Below, piece after piece: positions 37,941 through 48,433 of a stretch of 64,000 nucleotides of DNA. The position numbers and the translations under genes are program-made. The notes under the pieces were generated by a model. It did no database searches, was not told the DNA's origin, and worked only from the letters and a program-made list of their open reading frames with translations. Within the stretch, counting starts at the first letter, position 1, and each line of letters starts with the position of its first letter. The stretch comes from Paracoccus everestensis (GTDB lineage Bacteria > Pseudomonadota > Alphaproteobacteria > Rhodobacterales > Rhodobacteraceae), in assembly GCF_021491915.1 (NCBI RefSeq), contig NZ_CP090836.1:595001-659000 (forward strand). The letters are read 5' to 3'.

Positions 37941-37987
37941 GGACGCATTTGGGGGGCAATCTTTTTCAAACTGCCCCCCAAATGTCC
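37941..37987. repeat. Long perfect-core hairpin after mutT
   Basis: GGACGCATTTGGGGGGCA (37941-37958) and TGCCCCCCAAATGTCC (37972-37987) pair with a 2-base bulge and a 13-base loop containing CTTTTT. Sits 1 base after the mutT stop. No T-run follows the second arm, so either an RNA-stabilising 3' end structure or a terminator; the function is not clear. Confidence 0.55.
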
Positions 37988-38062
37988 TAGACCGCCGCAT
38001 CGTTAATACTCTGTGAACGGTTTCATGACAGGCTGGTGGCAGAGGGAACAGGAGGGCTTGAC

Positions 38063-38191
38063 ATGATTCGCACGATTTCGATCGGCAGCCATATTCTCAT
38101 CCAGGGGCTTTTCGAATGTCTCGCCCCCAACGGGAAAATGGTTGTCCGCATCGGCGCACGCACTTTCGAGGGAACGCCGGTCACGCGCTGA
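38063..38191 (+). CDS. Small hypothetical protein, 42 aa
   Basis: MIRTISIGSHILIQGLFECL then a basic C-terminal half (NGKMVVRIGARTFEGTPVTR). The ATG is preceded by a strong AGGAGGG six bases away, and a real terminator follows at 38224, so it behaves like a complete monocistronic gene. No family recognised; one hydrophobic stretch, a beta-rich look. Between mutT and the convergent infB. Confidence 0.6.
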   Translation: MIRTISIGSHILIQGLFECLAPNGKMVVRIGARTFEGTPVTR

Positions 38192-38223
38192 TCCGGAACA
38201 CGACGCACCACGACGAATGCAGA

Positions 38224-38253
38224 AGGGGCGGCCATGCAAGGCCGCCCCTTTTT
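38224..38253 (+). terminator. Rho-independent terminator between small ORF and infB
   Basis: AGGGGCGGCC (38224-38233) and its complement (38240-38249) with loop ATGCAA, followed by TTTTT. Directed to the plus-strand small ORF; on the minus strand it lies past the infB stop and may also end that transcript. Confidence 0.85.
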
Positions 38254-38279
38254 GTCGCCGCAGGGATCGATGCGCCGCC

Positions 38280-40874
38280 TTACAGCGTGCGCTCGACTTC
38301 CTCGCGCTCAAAGATTTCGATGACATCGCCCTTGCGGATGTCGTCATAGTTTTCGAACGCCATGCCGCATTCCTGGCCGGAAATGACTTCCTTGACCTCG
38401 TCCTTGAAGCGCTTGAGCGTCTTCAACGTGCCTTCGTGGATCACCACGTTGTCGCGCAGCAGGCGCACGCCTGCCGAACGGCGTGCCACGCCTTCGGTGA
38501 TCAGGCAGCCTGCGACATTGCCCACGCCGGTGACGCGGAACACTTCGCGGATTTCGGCATAGCCGATGAAGTTTTCGCGCACTTCGTTGGACAGCAGGCC
38601 CGATGCCGCCGCCTTGATGTCGTCCACCAGGTCATAGATGATCGAGTAGTACCGGATCTCGACACCCTTCTGGTTGGCCGAATTGCGGGCCGGGGCGTTG
38701 GCGCGGACGTTGAAGCCGATAACGGGGGCATTGCTGGCCTCGGCCAGACCGATATCGGATTCGGTGATCGCACCCACGCCGTAATGCAGGACACGAACGC
38801 GAACCTCGTCGTTGCCGATCTTTTCCAGGGCCTGCACGATGGCCTCGGCGGAACCCTGCACGTCGGCCTTCACGACCACCGGCAGTTCGGACACGCTTTC
38901 ATCCGCCTTAGCCTTGGCCATCAGCTGTTCCAGCGTGGTCGCGGCACCGGCGGCAGCGCGTTTGTCCTTGGTCTGCTGGATGCGGTAGTTCGCGATCTCG
39001 CGCGCCTGGGCTTCGGTTTCCACCACGTTCAGCACGTCGCCTGCGGCAGGGGTGCCGTCCAAGCCCAGAACCTCGACCGGGACCGAGGGTCCGGCCTCGT
39101 CCACACGTTCGCCCTTGTCGTTGATCAGCGCGCGGACCTTGCCCCACTGTTCGCCCACGACAAAGATGTCACCGCGCTTCAGCGTCCCGTTCTGAACCAG
39201 AACGGTGGCAACAGGACCGCGGCCCACGTCCAGCTTGGCCTCGATCACGGCGCCCTGGGCGGCACGGTCGGGGTTGGCCTGCAGTTCGAGGATCTCGGAT
39301 TGCAGGGCAATGGCTTCCAGCAGTTCGTCCAGGCCCTGGCCGGTCTTGGCCGATACTTCGACATCCTGCACGTCGCCGGACATCTTCTCGACCACGACTT
39401 CCTGGTGCAGCAGCGAGGTGCGCACGCGGTCGGGATCGGCCGAGGGCTTGTCGATCTTGTTGATCGCCACGATCATCGGCACCTTGGCGGCCTTGGCGTG
39501 GTTGATCGCCTCGACCGTCTGCGGCATCACCGCATCATCGGCGGCAACCACCAGCACGACGATATCGGTGACTTGCGCGCCGCGCGCCCGCATCGAGGTG
39601 AAGGCCGCATGGCCCGGCGTGTCCAGGAAGGTCAGAACCGCGCCAGATTCGGTTTTCACCTGATAGGCGCCGATATGCTGGGTGATCCCGCCCGCTTCGC
39701 CAGACACGACATTGGCCTTGCGCAACGCGTCCAGAAGCGAGGTCTTGCCGTGGTCCACATGGCCCATGATCGTGATGATCGGCGGACGCGACTGCAGATC
39801 CTCGGCCTTGTCCTGGACCGTGTCGATGACCTGTTCCACATCGGAATCCGAGACGCGAACCGCCTTGTGGCCGAATTCCTCGATCACCAGTTCGGCGGTA
39901 TCGGCGTCGATGGGCTGGTTGATGGACACCATCATGCCCATCTTCATCAGCGACTTGACGACATCGGCGGCGCGTTCCGCCATGCGGTTGGCCAGTTCGG
40001 ACACCACGATGGTTTCCGGCAGCTGAACGTCACGCACCTGCTTTTCAGGGCGCACATTGCCCATGGCCTTCTGGCGGGCGCGATCCTGCTTGCGCTTCAT
40101 CGCGGCCATAGACCGCTGGCGGCCACCTTCGCCGTTGAGCGCCTGGGTCAGCGACAGGCGGCCTGTGCGGCGGCTGTCCTCGGCCTTGGCCTTGGCTTTC
40201 GCATCGCTGTCGCCGCCGCTGTCGCGACGGTCGCGGTCGGTGCGGCGCGGACCGGTGGCGATGCCAGGCTTTTCGGCGCGCGAGGCTGCGGCCTCGATCG
40301 CGGCACGGTCCGGGGCGGCGGGACGCGCACCTGCCGGGCGGGCCGCGGCGGGGGCGGCTGCACGGGCCGGGCGTTCCGCGGCTTTCGTTTCTTCCGTGCG
40401 CTTGGCCAGTTCCTCGGCCTCGCGGGCAAGGCGTGCTTCTTCCTCGGCCTTGAGGCGGCGGGCTTCCTCGCGCTCGCGTTCCTCACGCTCCTTGGCCTCG
40501 ATCTCGGCGCGGCGGCGCTCGCGTTCTTCCTCGCGCGCCTTTTCATCGATCAGACGCTGGGCGGCTTCCTCGACTTCGCGCGACTTGGCGGCGGCAAGCG
40601 CCTTTAGCCGGCGCTCCATCTCGGCGTCGGAAATGCCCGCAGGGCGTTTCGAGGGATCGCCCGCCATGCGCGCCGTCAGCGGGTTCTTTTCTTTCTGGGC
40701 ATCCGTCATCTGGGTGGCGCCCGGCTTGGGCACCACGACGCGCTTGCGTTTGGTTTCCACGACAACGCTCTTGGTGCGGCCATGGCTGAAGCTTTGCTTG
40801 ACCTGGCCCGAACGGCCGCTGCCGCCGAACCCCAGAGTCGATTTTCCGTCTTTGTCGCTCATCTGCGTCTTCAT
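38280..40874 (-). CDS. infB: Translation initiation factor IF-2
   Basis: GTPase that brings initiator tRNA to the ribosome (864 aa). A long basic and charged N-terminal region with Glu/Arg runs (about residues 60-330), then the G domain with [15 protein letters not shown] (G1), DTPGHAAF (G3) and NKIDKPS (G4), then domains II-IV. The ATG at 40874 overlaps the ylxR stop (ATGA); MSDKDGK four codons later is an alternative start. Last gene of the rimP-nusA-ylxR operon. Confidence 0.96.
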   Translation of the reverse strand: MKTQMSDKDGKSTLGFGGSGRSGQVKQSFSHGRTKSVVVETKRKRVVVPKPGATQMTDAQKEKNPLTARMAGDPSKRPAGISDAEMERRLKALAAAKSREVEEAAQRLIDEKAREEERERRRAEIEAKEREEREREEARRLKAEEEARLAREAEELAKRTEETKAAERPARAAAPAAARPAGARPAAPDRAAIEAAASRAEKPGIATGPRRTDRDRRDSGGDSDAKAKAKAEDSRRTGRLSLTQALNGEGGRQRSMAAMKRKQDRARQKAMGNVRPEKQVRDVQLPETIVVSELANRMAERAADVVKSLMKMGMMVSINQPIDADTAELVIEEFGHKAVRVSDSDVEQVIDTVQDKAEDLQSRPPIITIMGHVDHGKTSLLDALRKANVVSGEAGGITQHIGAYQVKTESGAVLTFLDTPGHAAFTSMRARGAQVTDIVVLVVAADDAVMPQTVEAINHAKAAKVPMIVAINKIDKPSADPDRVRTSLLHQEVVVEKMSGDVQDVEVSAKTGQGLDELLEAIALQSEILELQANPDRAAQGAVIEAKLDVGRGPVATVLVQNGTLKRGDIFVVGEQWGKVRALINDKGERVDEAGPSVPVEVLGLDGTPAAGDVLNVVETEAQAREIANYRIQQTKDKRAAAGAATTLEQLMAKAKADESVSELPVVVKADVQGSAEAIVQALEKIGNDEVRVRVLHYGVGAITESDIGLAEASNAPVIGFNVRANAPARNSANQKGVEIRYYSIIYDLVDDIKAAASGLLSNEVRENFIGYAEIREVFRVTGVGNVAGCLITEGVARRSAGVRLLRDNVVIHEGTLKTLKRFKDEVKEVISGQECGMAFENYDDIRKGDVIEIFEREEVERTL

Positions 40875-41491
40875 TCCTTCCCGGCCGCCGTATTGCCGCC
40901 GTCATGCCCGCGCAGACCCGTCAGTCTGCCGGCTTCCAAGATCACCTTGTCCGTCAGTCCACCCGCCGCAAGCGCGCCGTGTATGACATGATCGCGCCCG
41001 AAGGACAAACCCAATTCTGATGCGGTCAGGCAGCCAAACCAGCGTCCGCCGGTCGGCGTCCACAGCTTGCCCTTGCCGCGTTCCGATCCGTCGCTGGCTT
41101 GAAGCAGCACCTTTGCGCGCCCCTCGGCCAGCCACCCCTTCACTTTCTCGAACCCGGCGACCGCGCGGCCCGACTTGCGCGCCAGCGAGACCAGTTCGAC
41201 CAGCCGCCGGGCCACGCCCGCCTCGACCATGTCGGCCAAGCCTTCGGGTGCCTTGACCGGCGCCTTGGCGGCGCGGGAAAACAAGCCCTTCCCCGCAGCC
41301 TTGTCGATGGCCGCGCGATCCGCGCTGACCCAGATGCCACGGCCCGGCAGCTTTTCAGCCAGGTCCGGCACGACCGTGCCATCCGGCCCGGCCACGAAAC
41401 GGATCAGTCCAGCCTTGGGCTGGACTTCCCCGGTGACGATGCAGCGCCTTTCGGGCTGATCATGATCCTTGATGCGACCACCGCGACTCAA
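40871..41491 (-). CDS. ylxR: YlxR (DUF448) plus L7Ae-like RNA-binding protein
   Basis: A 206-residue fusion: YlxR domain at the N-terminus ([19 protein letters not shown] and the [11 protein letters not shown] strand) and an L7Ae-like RNA-binding domain (about residues 90-180, [21 protein letters not shown]). YlxR is reported as an RNase P modulator in some bacteria (RnpM). In alphaproteobacteria the fusion is the usual form. The stop overlaps infB and it lies just after nusA. Confidence 0.9.
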   Translation of the reverse strand: MSRGGRIKDHDQPERRCIVTGEVQPKAGLIRFVAGPDGTVVPDLAEKLPGRGIWVSADRAAIDKAAGKGLFSRAAKAPVKAPEGLADMVEAGVARRLVELVSLARKSGRAVAGFEKVKGWLAEGRAKVLLQASDGSERGKGKLWTPTGGRWFGCLTASELGLSFGRDHVIHGALAAGGLTDKVILEAGRLTGLRGHDGGNTAAGKE

Positions 41492-41509
41492 GCGGACAAA
41501 TCCGGGGCA

Positions 41510-43129
41510 TCACGCCCCGGCCTCCTCGGTCGTGTCGTCGCCGTCTTCGACATCGGCGGCGCCGTGCAGTTCCGTCGGATCGACCCAGCCCAGCATCACC
41601 CGGGCAGTCATCACCATGGTTTGGGCTTCTTCCAGCGACACTTCGTACGGTTCCAGCAAGCCTTCATCCTTGACGCGTTGGCCATTCACCGTGGTCCAGC
41701 CACCGGCCAGTTCCCAGTCGGCGCAGGTGGCGAAGTCTTCCAGCGTCTTCACGCCGTCCTTGGCCAGTGCCTCCACCATCTGGGGGGTCAGCCCCTCGAA
41801 TTCAATAAGGCTGTCCTCGGCCCCAAGCGCGCGGGCGTTTTCAAGCGCGGCCTTGTTCTTGGCTTCCAGGACGTCGCGGGCGCGGGCCTGCAGCTCCGAT
41901 GCCGTGCCATCGTCCACCCCTTCGATGGACAGCAGCTCGTCCAGATCGACATAGGCCACTTCCTCCAGATCGGTGAAGCCTTCGGCGACCAGCAGTTGCG
42001 CAAAGAATTCGTCCAGATCCAGGGCATCCATGAACAACTGGGTGCGGGCGTTGAATTCGGCCTGGCGGCGCTTGGATTCCTCCTCCTCGGTCAGGATGTC
42101 GATATCCATCCCGGTCAGCTGGCTGGCAAGGCGCACGTTCTGGCCGCGACGCCCGATGGCCAGCGACAACTGTTCGTCGGGAACCACGACCTCGATCTTG
42201 CCGGCTTCCTCGTCAAAGACGACCTTGCTCACCTCGGCGGGCTGCAGGGCGTTGACCAGGAAGGTCGCCTGGTCGTCGTTCCAGGGAATGATGTCGATCT
42301 TTTCGCCCTGCAACTCGCCCACGACGGCCTGGACGCGGCTGCCGCGCATACCCACGCAGGCGCCGACCGGGTCGATGCTGTTGTCATAGGAAATCACGGC
42401 GATTTTCGCGCGGCTGCCCGGATCGCGGGCTACGGCCTTGATCTCGATGATGCCGTCATAGATTTCGGGCACTTCCATCTTGAACAATTCGGCCATGAAC
42501 TGCGGGTCGGTGCGCGACAGGAAGATCTGCGGCCCGCGCGTTTCGCGGCGCACATCCTTGACATAGGCACGGATGCGGTCGTTCGGGCGATAGCTTTCGC
42601 GGCCGATCTTTTCGTTGCGGCGCAAGATCGCCTCGCCCCGGCCCACATCCACGATGATGTTGCCGTATTCCTCGCGCTTGACGATGCCGTTGATGATGGA
42701 ACCGGCGCGGTCCTTGAATTCCTCGTACTGGCGGTCGCGCTCGGCCTCGCGAACGCGCTGCAGGATCACCTGCTTGGCCGATTGCGCGGCGATGCGGCCC
42801 AGTTCCACGGGGGGAACCTGGTCCACGATCTCGTCGCCGACCTTGGGATCGGCCAGATAGGGACGGGCCTGCTCCACGGTCAGCTGCGCCTGGTAATTCT
42901 CGACCGCATCATCCTCGACCACGGTGCGGATGCGGGTAAAGCTGGCGTTGCCGGTCTTGCGGTCGATCTTGACGCGGATGTCCATTTCCGCCCCATAGCG
43001 CGACTTGGCGGCCCGGGCGAGGCTGTCCTCCATCGCCTCGATGACCAACTCGGGCTCGATCATCTTTTCGCGCGCGACGGCTTCGGCAGTTTGCAGCAGT
43101 TCAAGCTGGTTGGCAGAGGTGATTGCCAT
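41510..43129 (-). CDS. nusA: Transcription termination/antitermination factor NusA
   Basis: RNA-polymerase factor (539 aa). N-terminal domain, S1 domain, two KH domains ([22 protein letters not shown]) and acidic C-terminal helix-hairpin-helix repeats. Start is ATG 43129 ([13 protein letters not shown]) with AGGAGTGAG upstream; a GTG three bases earlier is possible. The acidic tail ends in [12 protein letters not shown]. Between rimP and ylxR. Confidence 0.96.
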   Translation of the reverse strand: MAITSANQLELLQTAEAVAREKMIEPELVIEAMEDSLARAAKSRYGAEMDIRVKIDRKTGNASFTRIRTVVEDDAVENYQAQLTVEQARPYLADPKVGDEIVDQVPPVELGRIAAQSAKQVILQRVREAERDRQYEEFKDRAGSIINGIVKREEYGNIIVDVGRGEAILRRNEKIGRESYRPNDRIRAYVKDVRRETRGPQIFLSRTDPQFMAELFKMEVPEIYDGIIEIKAVARDPGSRAKIAVISYDNSIDPVGACVGMRGSRVQAVVGELQGEKIDIIPWNDDQATFLVNALQPAEVSKVVFDEEAGKIEVVVPDEQLSLAIGRRGQNVRLASQLTGMDIDILTEEEESKRRQAEFNARTQLFMDALDLDEFFAQLLVAEGFTDLEEVAYVDLDELLSIEGVDDGTASELQARARDVLEAKNKAALENARALGAEDSLIEFEGLTPQMVEALAKDGVKTLEDFATCADWELAGGWTTVNGQRVKDEGLLEPYEVSLEEAQTMVMTARVMLGWVDPTELHGAADVEDGDDTTEEAGA

Positions 43130-43132
43130 CAC

Positions 43133-43750
43133 TCACTCCTTGGCATTGGCGCTGTCGGCGCCGTCGGTGTCTTCGGTTTCGATTTCGTCAAAGGCGGTTT
43201 CGTCCAGGTTTTCGATCTGGACGCCGGCTTCCTTTTTCTGGCGCAGCATCTCGCGGATCAGGTCGTCGGTCAGAACCAGCTTGGCGTCCGACAGCCAGTC
43301 GAACTGCAGCCCGATGGTCTGCGTTTCGCCCGCCTCGTCGATGTTCAGCAGAACCTCGTCGCCTTCGACCCCCGCTAGGACGCCCTTGAATCGCTTGCGC
43401 CCGTCAATGGCCTGGTTCGTTTCCAGCCGCGCCTCGTATCCCTCGAATGCCTCGAAGTCCTTCATCCGGGTCAAGGGGCGGTCGATGCCCGGGCTGCTGA
43501 CTTCCAGGTGATAGTTGTCCTCGATCGGATCCTCGACATCCAGGGTGGCGCTGACCGCGACCGAGATGTCGCCGCAATCGTCCACGTTGATGCCTCCTTC
43601 GGGACGGTCTGCCATAATCTGCAAGGTCGCGGTCTTGCCGCCTTGCAGGCGGATGCGCACCAGTTCGAATCCAAGATCCTCAATCACCGGGGCGATGATC
43701 TCGGCCAGACGCCGGTCGATGGCCGTCTTGGCAATCAGATCGTTCGACAT
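43133..43750 (-). CDS. rimP: Ribosome maturation factor RimP
   Basis: Helps assemble the 30S subunit (205 aa). Typical RimP features: [38 protein letters not shown], and [16 protein letters not shown] 43750 has GAAAGGATCTC upstream. The C-terminus has an unusual acidic extension ([12 protein letters not shown]). First gene of the operon; its leader contains a probable attenuator and promoter. Confidence 0.94.
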   Translation of the reverse strand: MSNDLIAKTAIDRRLAEIIAPVIEDLGFELVRIRLQGGKTATLQIMADRPEGGINVDDCGDISVAVSATLDVEDPIEDNYHLEVSSPGIDRPLTRMKDFEAFEGYEARLETNQAIDGRKRFKGVLAGVEGDEVLLNIDEAGETQTIGLQFDWLSDAKLVLTDDLIREMLRQKKEAGVQIENLDETAFDEIETEDTDGADSANAKE

Positions 43751-43767
43751 GAGATCCTTTCGGATAT

Positions 43768-43790
43768 GAAAAAGGGCCCTCAGCGGGCCC
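43768..43790 (-). promoter_or_regulatory. Attenuator-like hairpin in the rimP leader
   Basis: On the minus strand GGGCCCGCTGAGGGCCC is followed by TTTTT, about 20 bases before the rimP ATG. It has the form of an intrinsic terminator between promoter and gene, so readthrough would be needed for the rimP-nusA-ylxR-infB operon to be expressed. NusA itself could affect this (inference). Confidence 0.6.
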
Positions 43791-43843
43791 ATGCGAATGT
43801 GTCCGGTGGGCAGGGTTTGGACGCCTGCACCGCTGTTGAGCGC

Positions 43844-43872
43844 GATATAGGGCAATTTGCCCTGCGACGCAA
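43844..43872 (-). promoter_or_regulatory. Probable sigma-70 promoter of rimP-nusA-infB operon
   Basis: On the minus strand TTGCGT (43867-43872) and TATATC (43844-43849) are separated by 17 bases, close to consensus, in the 128-base gap between rimP and the glycosyltransferase stop. The expected start would give a leader of about 85-90 bases holding the hairpin at 43768-43790. Confidence 0.55.
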
Positions 43873-43878
43873 GAGACC

Positions 43879-44961
43879 TCAGACCGCCTCGCGATTTTCC
43901 GTCAGCGCCAGCAGACGATCCACCATGGACAGCACCTCATCGGGGTCGATGCTGAATCCATCCTGTTCAGTGCGCCCGATGACCATGCCGCAGTGCAACT
44001 CGAGAGAGCGCATCCACTCTTGCGCCGCCGTATGAAGCTGAAAGGGCGGTTGCAAGACAAGAAGCCCGCCTCCCTCCCACAGGGCATATATCGCATGACA
44101 AGCCTGGCTTCCCTCGACCGTTATCACAAGCGAGGCATCAAGGATATTCTGGACGAAGGAAGCCGTATCCCCTTCCGGGGTGACGATACTGATGCCGCGA
44201 TCTTCAAGCCTTTGGCGCAGTTCGTCCCAATTGGTGATCTCTCTTTTCTTGGCGCTTGCCCCACGCCGGATGAAAACGATCTTCCCTGAAGCCTGCCTGT
44301 CACGCACGTGCTCCCGCAGGCGTCTGCGCAGCGTGCGATAGCGCTCGGTCTTGCGCCTGCCAAAGCCCAGATCCCGGAGAAGAATCAGGTTATCGGTCTG
44401 CATGACATCCTGTTCTTGCCAGTCTTGACGAAAGGCACCTTCATAATAGGCCATGTCCGACCACGCATGACGCCGCACGGACCATAAGGCGGGATAGTCC
44501 CGAAAGGCCTCAAAGGCGGTGCAGTCGTCCCCAAGCCAATGTCCAAAGAACTTGAGCCCTTGCAACGAGTTCGCAAGCACGATCTCGGGCTGTCGGACGC
44601 TGCCCTTCAGCGCGCGACGGAAGCCAACATGGTCGTCGCGAAGCCTGTGACGGGCTTGCGGGGTAATTACGGTGCCCCCCAGAACGACCGCAGGACCAAG
44701 GCGATAGATGCTCATGGGCGCTTCTGTCCAGCGGGTGTCGGTCCATAGCCGCATCATGAAATCTAGGCTGCGGTTGAGGTTGCACCTCGTCACCCGGTCA
44801 AGTTGCTCAGGTTCGTAGAGGGCAGGCCGGGATGTGACCTGACCCGGCGTATACTCGGCTTCGGGTTCTGGCAGCGGCGTAAACAGACTGGGGCGGTTGT
44901 TGAACCTTGCCGTCATCTTGGCGACATTCGTGGCGATCCACGCTGCGGCTGGCGTTGTCAC
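43879..44961 (-). CDS. Glycosyltransferase family 61 (DUF563) protein
   Basis: A soluble glycosyltransferase-like protein (360 aa). The DUF563/GT61 signature is in [20 protein letters not shown] and the [20 protein letters not shown] segment followed by [12 protein letters not shown]. The start is a GTG with AGGAAG 6 bases upstream; ATG 44916 is the alternative. Sugar and acceptor unknown. Stands alone, without other polysaccharide genes. Confidence 0.85.
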   Translation of the reverse strand: MTTPAAAWIATNVAKMTARFNNRPSLFTPLPEPEAEYTPGQVTSRPALYEPEQLDRVTRCNLNRSLDFMMRLWTDTRWTEAPMSIYRLGPAVVLGGTVITPQARHRLRDDHVGFRRALKGSVRQPEIVLANSLQGLKFFGHWLGDDCTAFEAFRDYPALWSVRRHAWSDMAYYEGAFRQDWQEQDVMQTDNLILLRDLGFGRRKTERYRTLRRRLREHVRDRQASGKIVFIRRGASAKKREITNWDELRQRLEDRGISIVTPEGDTASFVQNILDASLVITVEGSQACHAIYALWEGGGLLVLQPPFQLHTAAQEWMRSLELHCGMVIGRTEQDGFSIDPDEVLSMVDRLLALTENREAV

Positions 44962-45024
44962 AATTACTTCCTATCGCAATGAATATCTACAGCCGAGCGT
45001 TGGCAGATTTTGATGAAAGAGTGC

Positions 45025-45999
45025 TTAACCCTGCTTGTCCCGCCAGGCATCCATCACCTGCACCAGTTCTGCGGCAATCCGCGGTTCTGACAAGGCGTGG
45101 CCCGATGCCGGCACCAGCCGCAGGTGGCAGCCATCCCAGCCTTCCGCCAGGCGCCAGGCCGACAGCGGCGGGCAGACCATGTCGTATCGGCCCTGCACGA
45201 TCGCGGCGGGCAGGTGTTCGATGCGATGACGGTCGCGCAGCAACTGCCCCTCGTCCAGAAAGCAGCGATTGGTGAAATAGTGATTCTCAAGCCGGGCAAA
45301 GGCGCGGGCGTAATCCGAGGGCGCGTGGCTTATTGCCGCCGATTGCAGCCCGGCAAGCGCGTTTTCCCACATCAGCCAAGGCTGGGCATAGCGGCCTTGG
45401 CGGCCAGTGTCCTCGGAAAACAGCCGCTTGTGATAGGCGGCGATCAGGTCGCCGCGTTCGGATTCAGGAATGGGGTCGCAGAACTGCGCCCAAAGGTCCG
45501 GGAAGAACCGCCCCGCGCCGCCGCCGTAGAACCAGTCCAACTCGCCTTGCGTGCCCAGGAAGACGCCGCGCAGGATCAGGCCGGTCACGCGATCCGGGTG
45601 GGCCTCGGCATAGGCGAGGGCCAACGTCGCGCCCCAACTGCCGCCGAACAGCAGCATTGATTCTAAGCCCAGGGTCCGGCGAATCTCCTCGATATCGGCG
45701 ATCAGGTGCCGCGTGGTGTTGGCATGGACAGAGGCCTGGGGACGGGACCGCCCGCAGCCCCGCTGGTCGAACAGGATCGCCCGGTAATGCGCGGGGTCGA
45801 AGAAGCGCCGCATGAAGGGGCTGCACCCGCCGCCGGGGCCGCCATGCAGAACCATGACCGGGCAGCCCTGGGGATTGCCGCTTTCCTCGACATAGATCTG
45901 ATGGCCGTCGCCCACCTCCAGCATATGCCGGGCGAAGGGTTCGACGGCCGGATGAAGGCGGCCATGCGATGCGGCGATTTGTCCTGCCAATCGGTCCAT
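45025..45999 (-). CDS. pip: Proline iminopeptidase
   Basis: Alpha/beta hydrolase (324 aa) that removes N-terminal proline from peptides. The oxyanion motif [10 protein letters not shown], nucleophile elbow [13 protein letters not shown] (catalytic Ser) and the late [11 protein letters not shown] (catalytic His) are in place. ATG 45999 is taken; the first residues vary in this family, so the start is less certain. Divergent from ubiG with about 48 bases between. Confidence 0.93.
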   Translation of the reverse strand: MDRLAGQIAASHGRLHPAVEPFARHMLEVGDGHQIYVEESGNPQGCPVMVLHGGPGGGCSPFMRRFFDPAHYRAILFDQRGCGRSRPQASVHANTTRHLIADIEEIRRTLGLESMLLFGGSWGATLALAYAEAHPDRVTGLILRGVFLGTQGELDWFYGGGAGRFFPDLWAQFCDPIPESERGDLIAAYHKRLFSEDTGRQGRYAQPWLMWENALAGLQSAAISHAPSDYARAFARLENHYFTNRCFLDEGQLLRDRHRIEHLPAAIVQGRYDMVCPPLSAWRLAEGWDGCHLRLVPASGHALSEPRIAAELVQVMDAWRDKQG

Positions 46000-46047
46000 C
46001 CCCTTAATATAAGCGCAGATGAACCCGCCCGCCAGAAGGACAAGTCC

Positions 46048-46782
46048 ATGACAAGCATCGACCCCACCGAGATCGCCAAGTTCGAGGCGATGGCTGCCGA
46101 ATGGTGGGATCCCAAGGGCAAGTTTCGGCCTCTGCACCTGATGAACCCGGTGCGGCTAGATTACATTGGTACGCAGATCGCCGCCGAATTCGGATGCGAC
46201 CGGTGCAGCCTGCGGCCGTTCGAGGGGCTGCGCGTGCTGGACATCGGCTGCGGCGGCGGGCTGGTGGCGGAACCGATGGCGCGGCTGGGCGCGGATGTCA
46301 TGGGGGCCGATGCGGCGGAAGGCAACATCGCCGTGGCCCGGGTCCATGCCGAAGGGCAGGGGCTTGCCATTGACTATCGCGCCACCACGGCCGAGGCTCT
46401 GGCGGCGGACGGCCAGCGTTTCGATATTGTCCTGGCATTGGAAATCATCGAGCACGTGGCCGATCCCGCCGCCTTCGTCGCCACCTGCCGCGATCTGCTG
46501 CGGCCGGGCGGGCTGGTGATCCTGTCCACGCTGAACCGCACGGCGAAAAGCTTTGGCGCGGCGATCCTGGGGGCGGAATGGATCCTGCGATGGCTGCCGC
46601 GCGGCACGCATGATTGGTCCCGATTCATCACGCCCGACGAACTGGCCGGCATGGCCCGGGGGGCGGGCCTGACGGTGGCGGACCGGCAAGGCATGGTCTT
46701 CAACCCGATCAGCTTTGGCTGGCGCCTGTCGGATCGCGACCTGTCGGTGAACTACATCCTGACCGCGCGGCACGAGGGTTAG
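46048..46782 (+). CDS. ubiG: Ubiquinone biosynthesis O-methyltransferase
   Basis: Methylates hydroxyl groups on the quinone ring at two steps of ubiquinone synthesis (244 aa). SAM motif [21 protein letters not shown] and the family features [20 protein letters not shown] and TLNRTAKSF are present. AGAAGGA before ATG 46048. Convergent with a MarR gene with a 4-base tail overlap. Confidence 0.95.
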   Translation: MTSIDPTEIAKFEAMAAEWWDPKGKFRPLHLMNPVRLDYIGTQIAAEFGCDRCSLRPFEGLRVLDIGCGGGLVAEPMARLGADVMGADAAEGNIAVARVHAEGQGLAIDYRATTAEALAADGQRFDIVLALEIIEHVADPAAFVATCRDLLRPGGLVILSTLNRTAKSFGAAILGAEWILRWLPRGTHDWSRFITPDELAGMARGAGLTVADRQGMVFNPISFGWRLSDRDLSVNYILTARHEG

Positions 46783-47252
46783 GCGCCGTCGCCTTCCAGC
46801 CGAATGCGCAATTCCCGCAACACCGGCAGGGCGACGCGCACCTTGTCCGCGCCGATGTCGCGCACGACTTCGGCGATCAGGGGCATGAAGGCGGCGATGG
46901 CGGCATTGCGCGCCGCCCGGCCCGCCGGGCTGATCGACACGAACTTGCGCCGCGCATCGTCCCAGTCGGGCCGGATATGGACATGGCCCGCCCATTCCAG
47001 CCGCGACAGGGTGTTGGTCATGGCCCCGCGCGTGACATGGAACGCCTGGGCCAGTTGCGCGGGGGTGCGTTCCTCGTTCACATGGGCCAGCAGGTTAAGG
47101 ACCGAGAAATGAGAGATCTGCATTCCGCGCGGCAAGGCCTTGCCGATCAGGTTGCGCGACAGTTGCTCGGCGATCAACACCTCGGCGAACAGGCTTGCGG
47201 CAAGCCTGTCATTGGCCCGGGGGCGGTCGGTATGGGTCGCAGGCAAGGTCAT
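46779..47252 (-). CDS. MarR family transcriptional regulator
   Basis: Winged-helix repressor (157 aa). The DNA-binding core is [20 protein letters not shown] then [21 protein letters not shown] (recognition helix), with the wing [16 protein letters not shown]. Ligand and targets unknown. No clear operator is visible; the 115-base gap to grxC holds nothing recognisable. Confidence 0.9.
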   Translation of the reverse strand: MTLPATHTDRPRANDRLAASLFAEVLIAEQLSRNLIGKALPRGMQISHFSVLNLLAHVNEERTPAQLAQAFHVTRGAMTNTLSRLEWAGHVHIRPDWDDARRKFVSISPAGRAARNAAIAAFMPLIAEVVRDIGADKVRVALPVLRELRIRLEGDGA

Positions 47253-47367
47253 GGATCCAAAGGCGAAAGAAGGTGATGTCGCGGCGCGGGGCGAAGCCGG
47301 GACCGTGCCCCGCCCAACGCCCTGGGGTCAAGCCCGACAATGGCCGGACCTTGCGTCACGGGCCGCG

Positions 47368-47637
47368 TCAGGCGGCGCCTGCCAGCAACGCGTCCAACTT
47401 GCCCTGGCGTTCCAGGTCGAACAGGTCGTCGCAGCCCCCCACGTGCCGGTCGCCGATGAAGATCTGCGGCACCGTGCGGCGGCCCCCGGCGCGCTGCGTC
47501 ATCTGCGCGCGCACCGACGGATCGGCGCCCACGTCGATTTCGTCATAGGGGGCGTTCTTGTCGCGCAGCAATCCTTTGGCGCGGATGCAGAAGGGGCAAC
47601 TGCGGGTGGTATAGATGGTGATCGGGGCTTGGGTCAT
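47368..47637 (-). CDS. grxC: Glutaredoxin 3
   Basis: Glutathione-dependent disulfide reductase (89 aa) with active site CPFC (TTRSCPFCIRAKGLL) and the glutathione-binding TVPQIFIGDRHVGGCDDL. ATG 47637 has AAGGAACCACCC upstream. Just downstream of comF on the same strand (28 bases), so probably cotranscribed. Confidence 0.95.
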   Translation of the reverse strand: MTQAPITIYTTRSCPFCIRAKGLLRDKNAPYDEIDVGADPSVRAQMTQRAGGRRTVPQIFIGDRHVGGCDDLFDLERQGKLDALLAGAA

Positions 47638-47665
47638 GGGTGGTTCCTTTCCTGTGACCCCGTAT

Positions 47666-48403
47666 CTAGTCATCCTTGACCGCCCTTGCCAGAACCGCGA
47701 CCGAAACCGGTCCCGATCCCGCTGCCAGCAGCGCGTCCGCCGCGGCGCTCAGGGTGGCGCCCGAGGCCATCACGTCATCGACAAGCAGCACGGGCCGCCC
47801 TGCCAGGGCCGCCATGCGCCGGGGGTTCACCCCGAGCGCGCCGGCGACATTGGCGAAACGGTCGCCGACCCCGCGATGATCCTGGCCGGGCGTATGACGC
47901 CGCCGTATCAGCAGGTCGGGCAGGTGCAAGGCCCCGTGCGCCCGCGCCACGCGCCCCGAGATCAGCGCAGCTTGGTTATACCGCCGCTTCAGCAGCCGCC
48001 GCAGGTGCAGCGGCACGGGCGCCACGATGGTGTCGGGCTGCATCAAGGGTGCGGCCGTGCGTGCCAGCCAACCCGCAAGGGCAGGCGCCAGGTCGGGCCG
48101 GTCGCCGTGCTTCAGCGCCAGCACCAGCCGCCGCCCCGTGCCTGCGTAGACCATGGCCGCCCGGCCTTGGCCCCAGGGCCGGGCCATCACCATGCAATCG
48201 TCGCAGGTCAGGGTCGGATCGGGCAGGCTGGTCCCGTCATCGGGCAGGGGAACCCCGCAGCGTGCGCAGGCCGTCCCGGTGATGAAGCGCGTGTCGGGAA
48301 AGCAGGCAGGGCACAGTTGTCCCGGACCTTCGGCTCCGCCTGCCACGGGGGCGCCACAGGCCATGCATTGCGGCGGATACAGCAGGCGCAACGCGCCTTT
48401 CAT
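47666..48403 (-). CDS. comF: ComF family phosphoribosyltransferase-like protein
   Basis: A 245-residue ComF protein: an N-terminal zinc finger (LLYPPQCMACG...QLCPACF, then CARCG and CDDC), and a PRTase-like domain with PRPP loop VLLVDDVMASGAT. Linked to DNA uptake in naturally competent bacteria; in others the role is open. Divergent from a methyltransferase-like gene with 30 bases between. Confidence 0.92.
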   Translation of the reverse strand: MKGALRLLYPPQCMACGAPVAGGAEGPGQLCPACFPDTRFITGTACARCGVPLPDDGTSLPDPTLTCDDCMVMARPWGQGRAAMVYAGTGRRLVLALKHGDRPDLAPALAGWLARTAAPLMQPDTIVAPVPLHLRRLLKRRYNQAALISGRVARAHGALHLPDLLIRRRHTPGQDHRGVGDRFANVAGALGVNPRRMAALAGRPVLLVDDVMASGATLSAAADALLAAGSGPVSVAVLARAVKDD

Positions 48404-48433
48404 CGCCCCTTGAAGCACCCTATGTTCCCCTTC

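Noticed and set aside
38142..40607. Plus-strand open frame of over 800 codons opposite infB
   Set aside because: A shadow of infB. The translated product is a low-complexity mixture of His, Gly and Asp and has no start signal.
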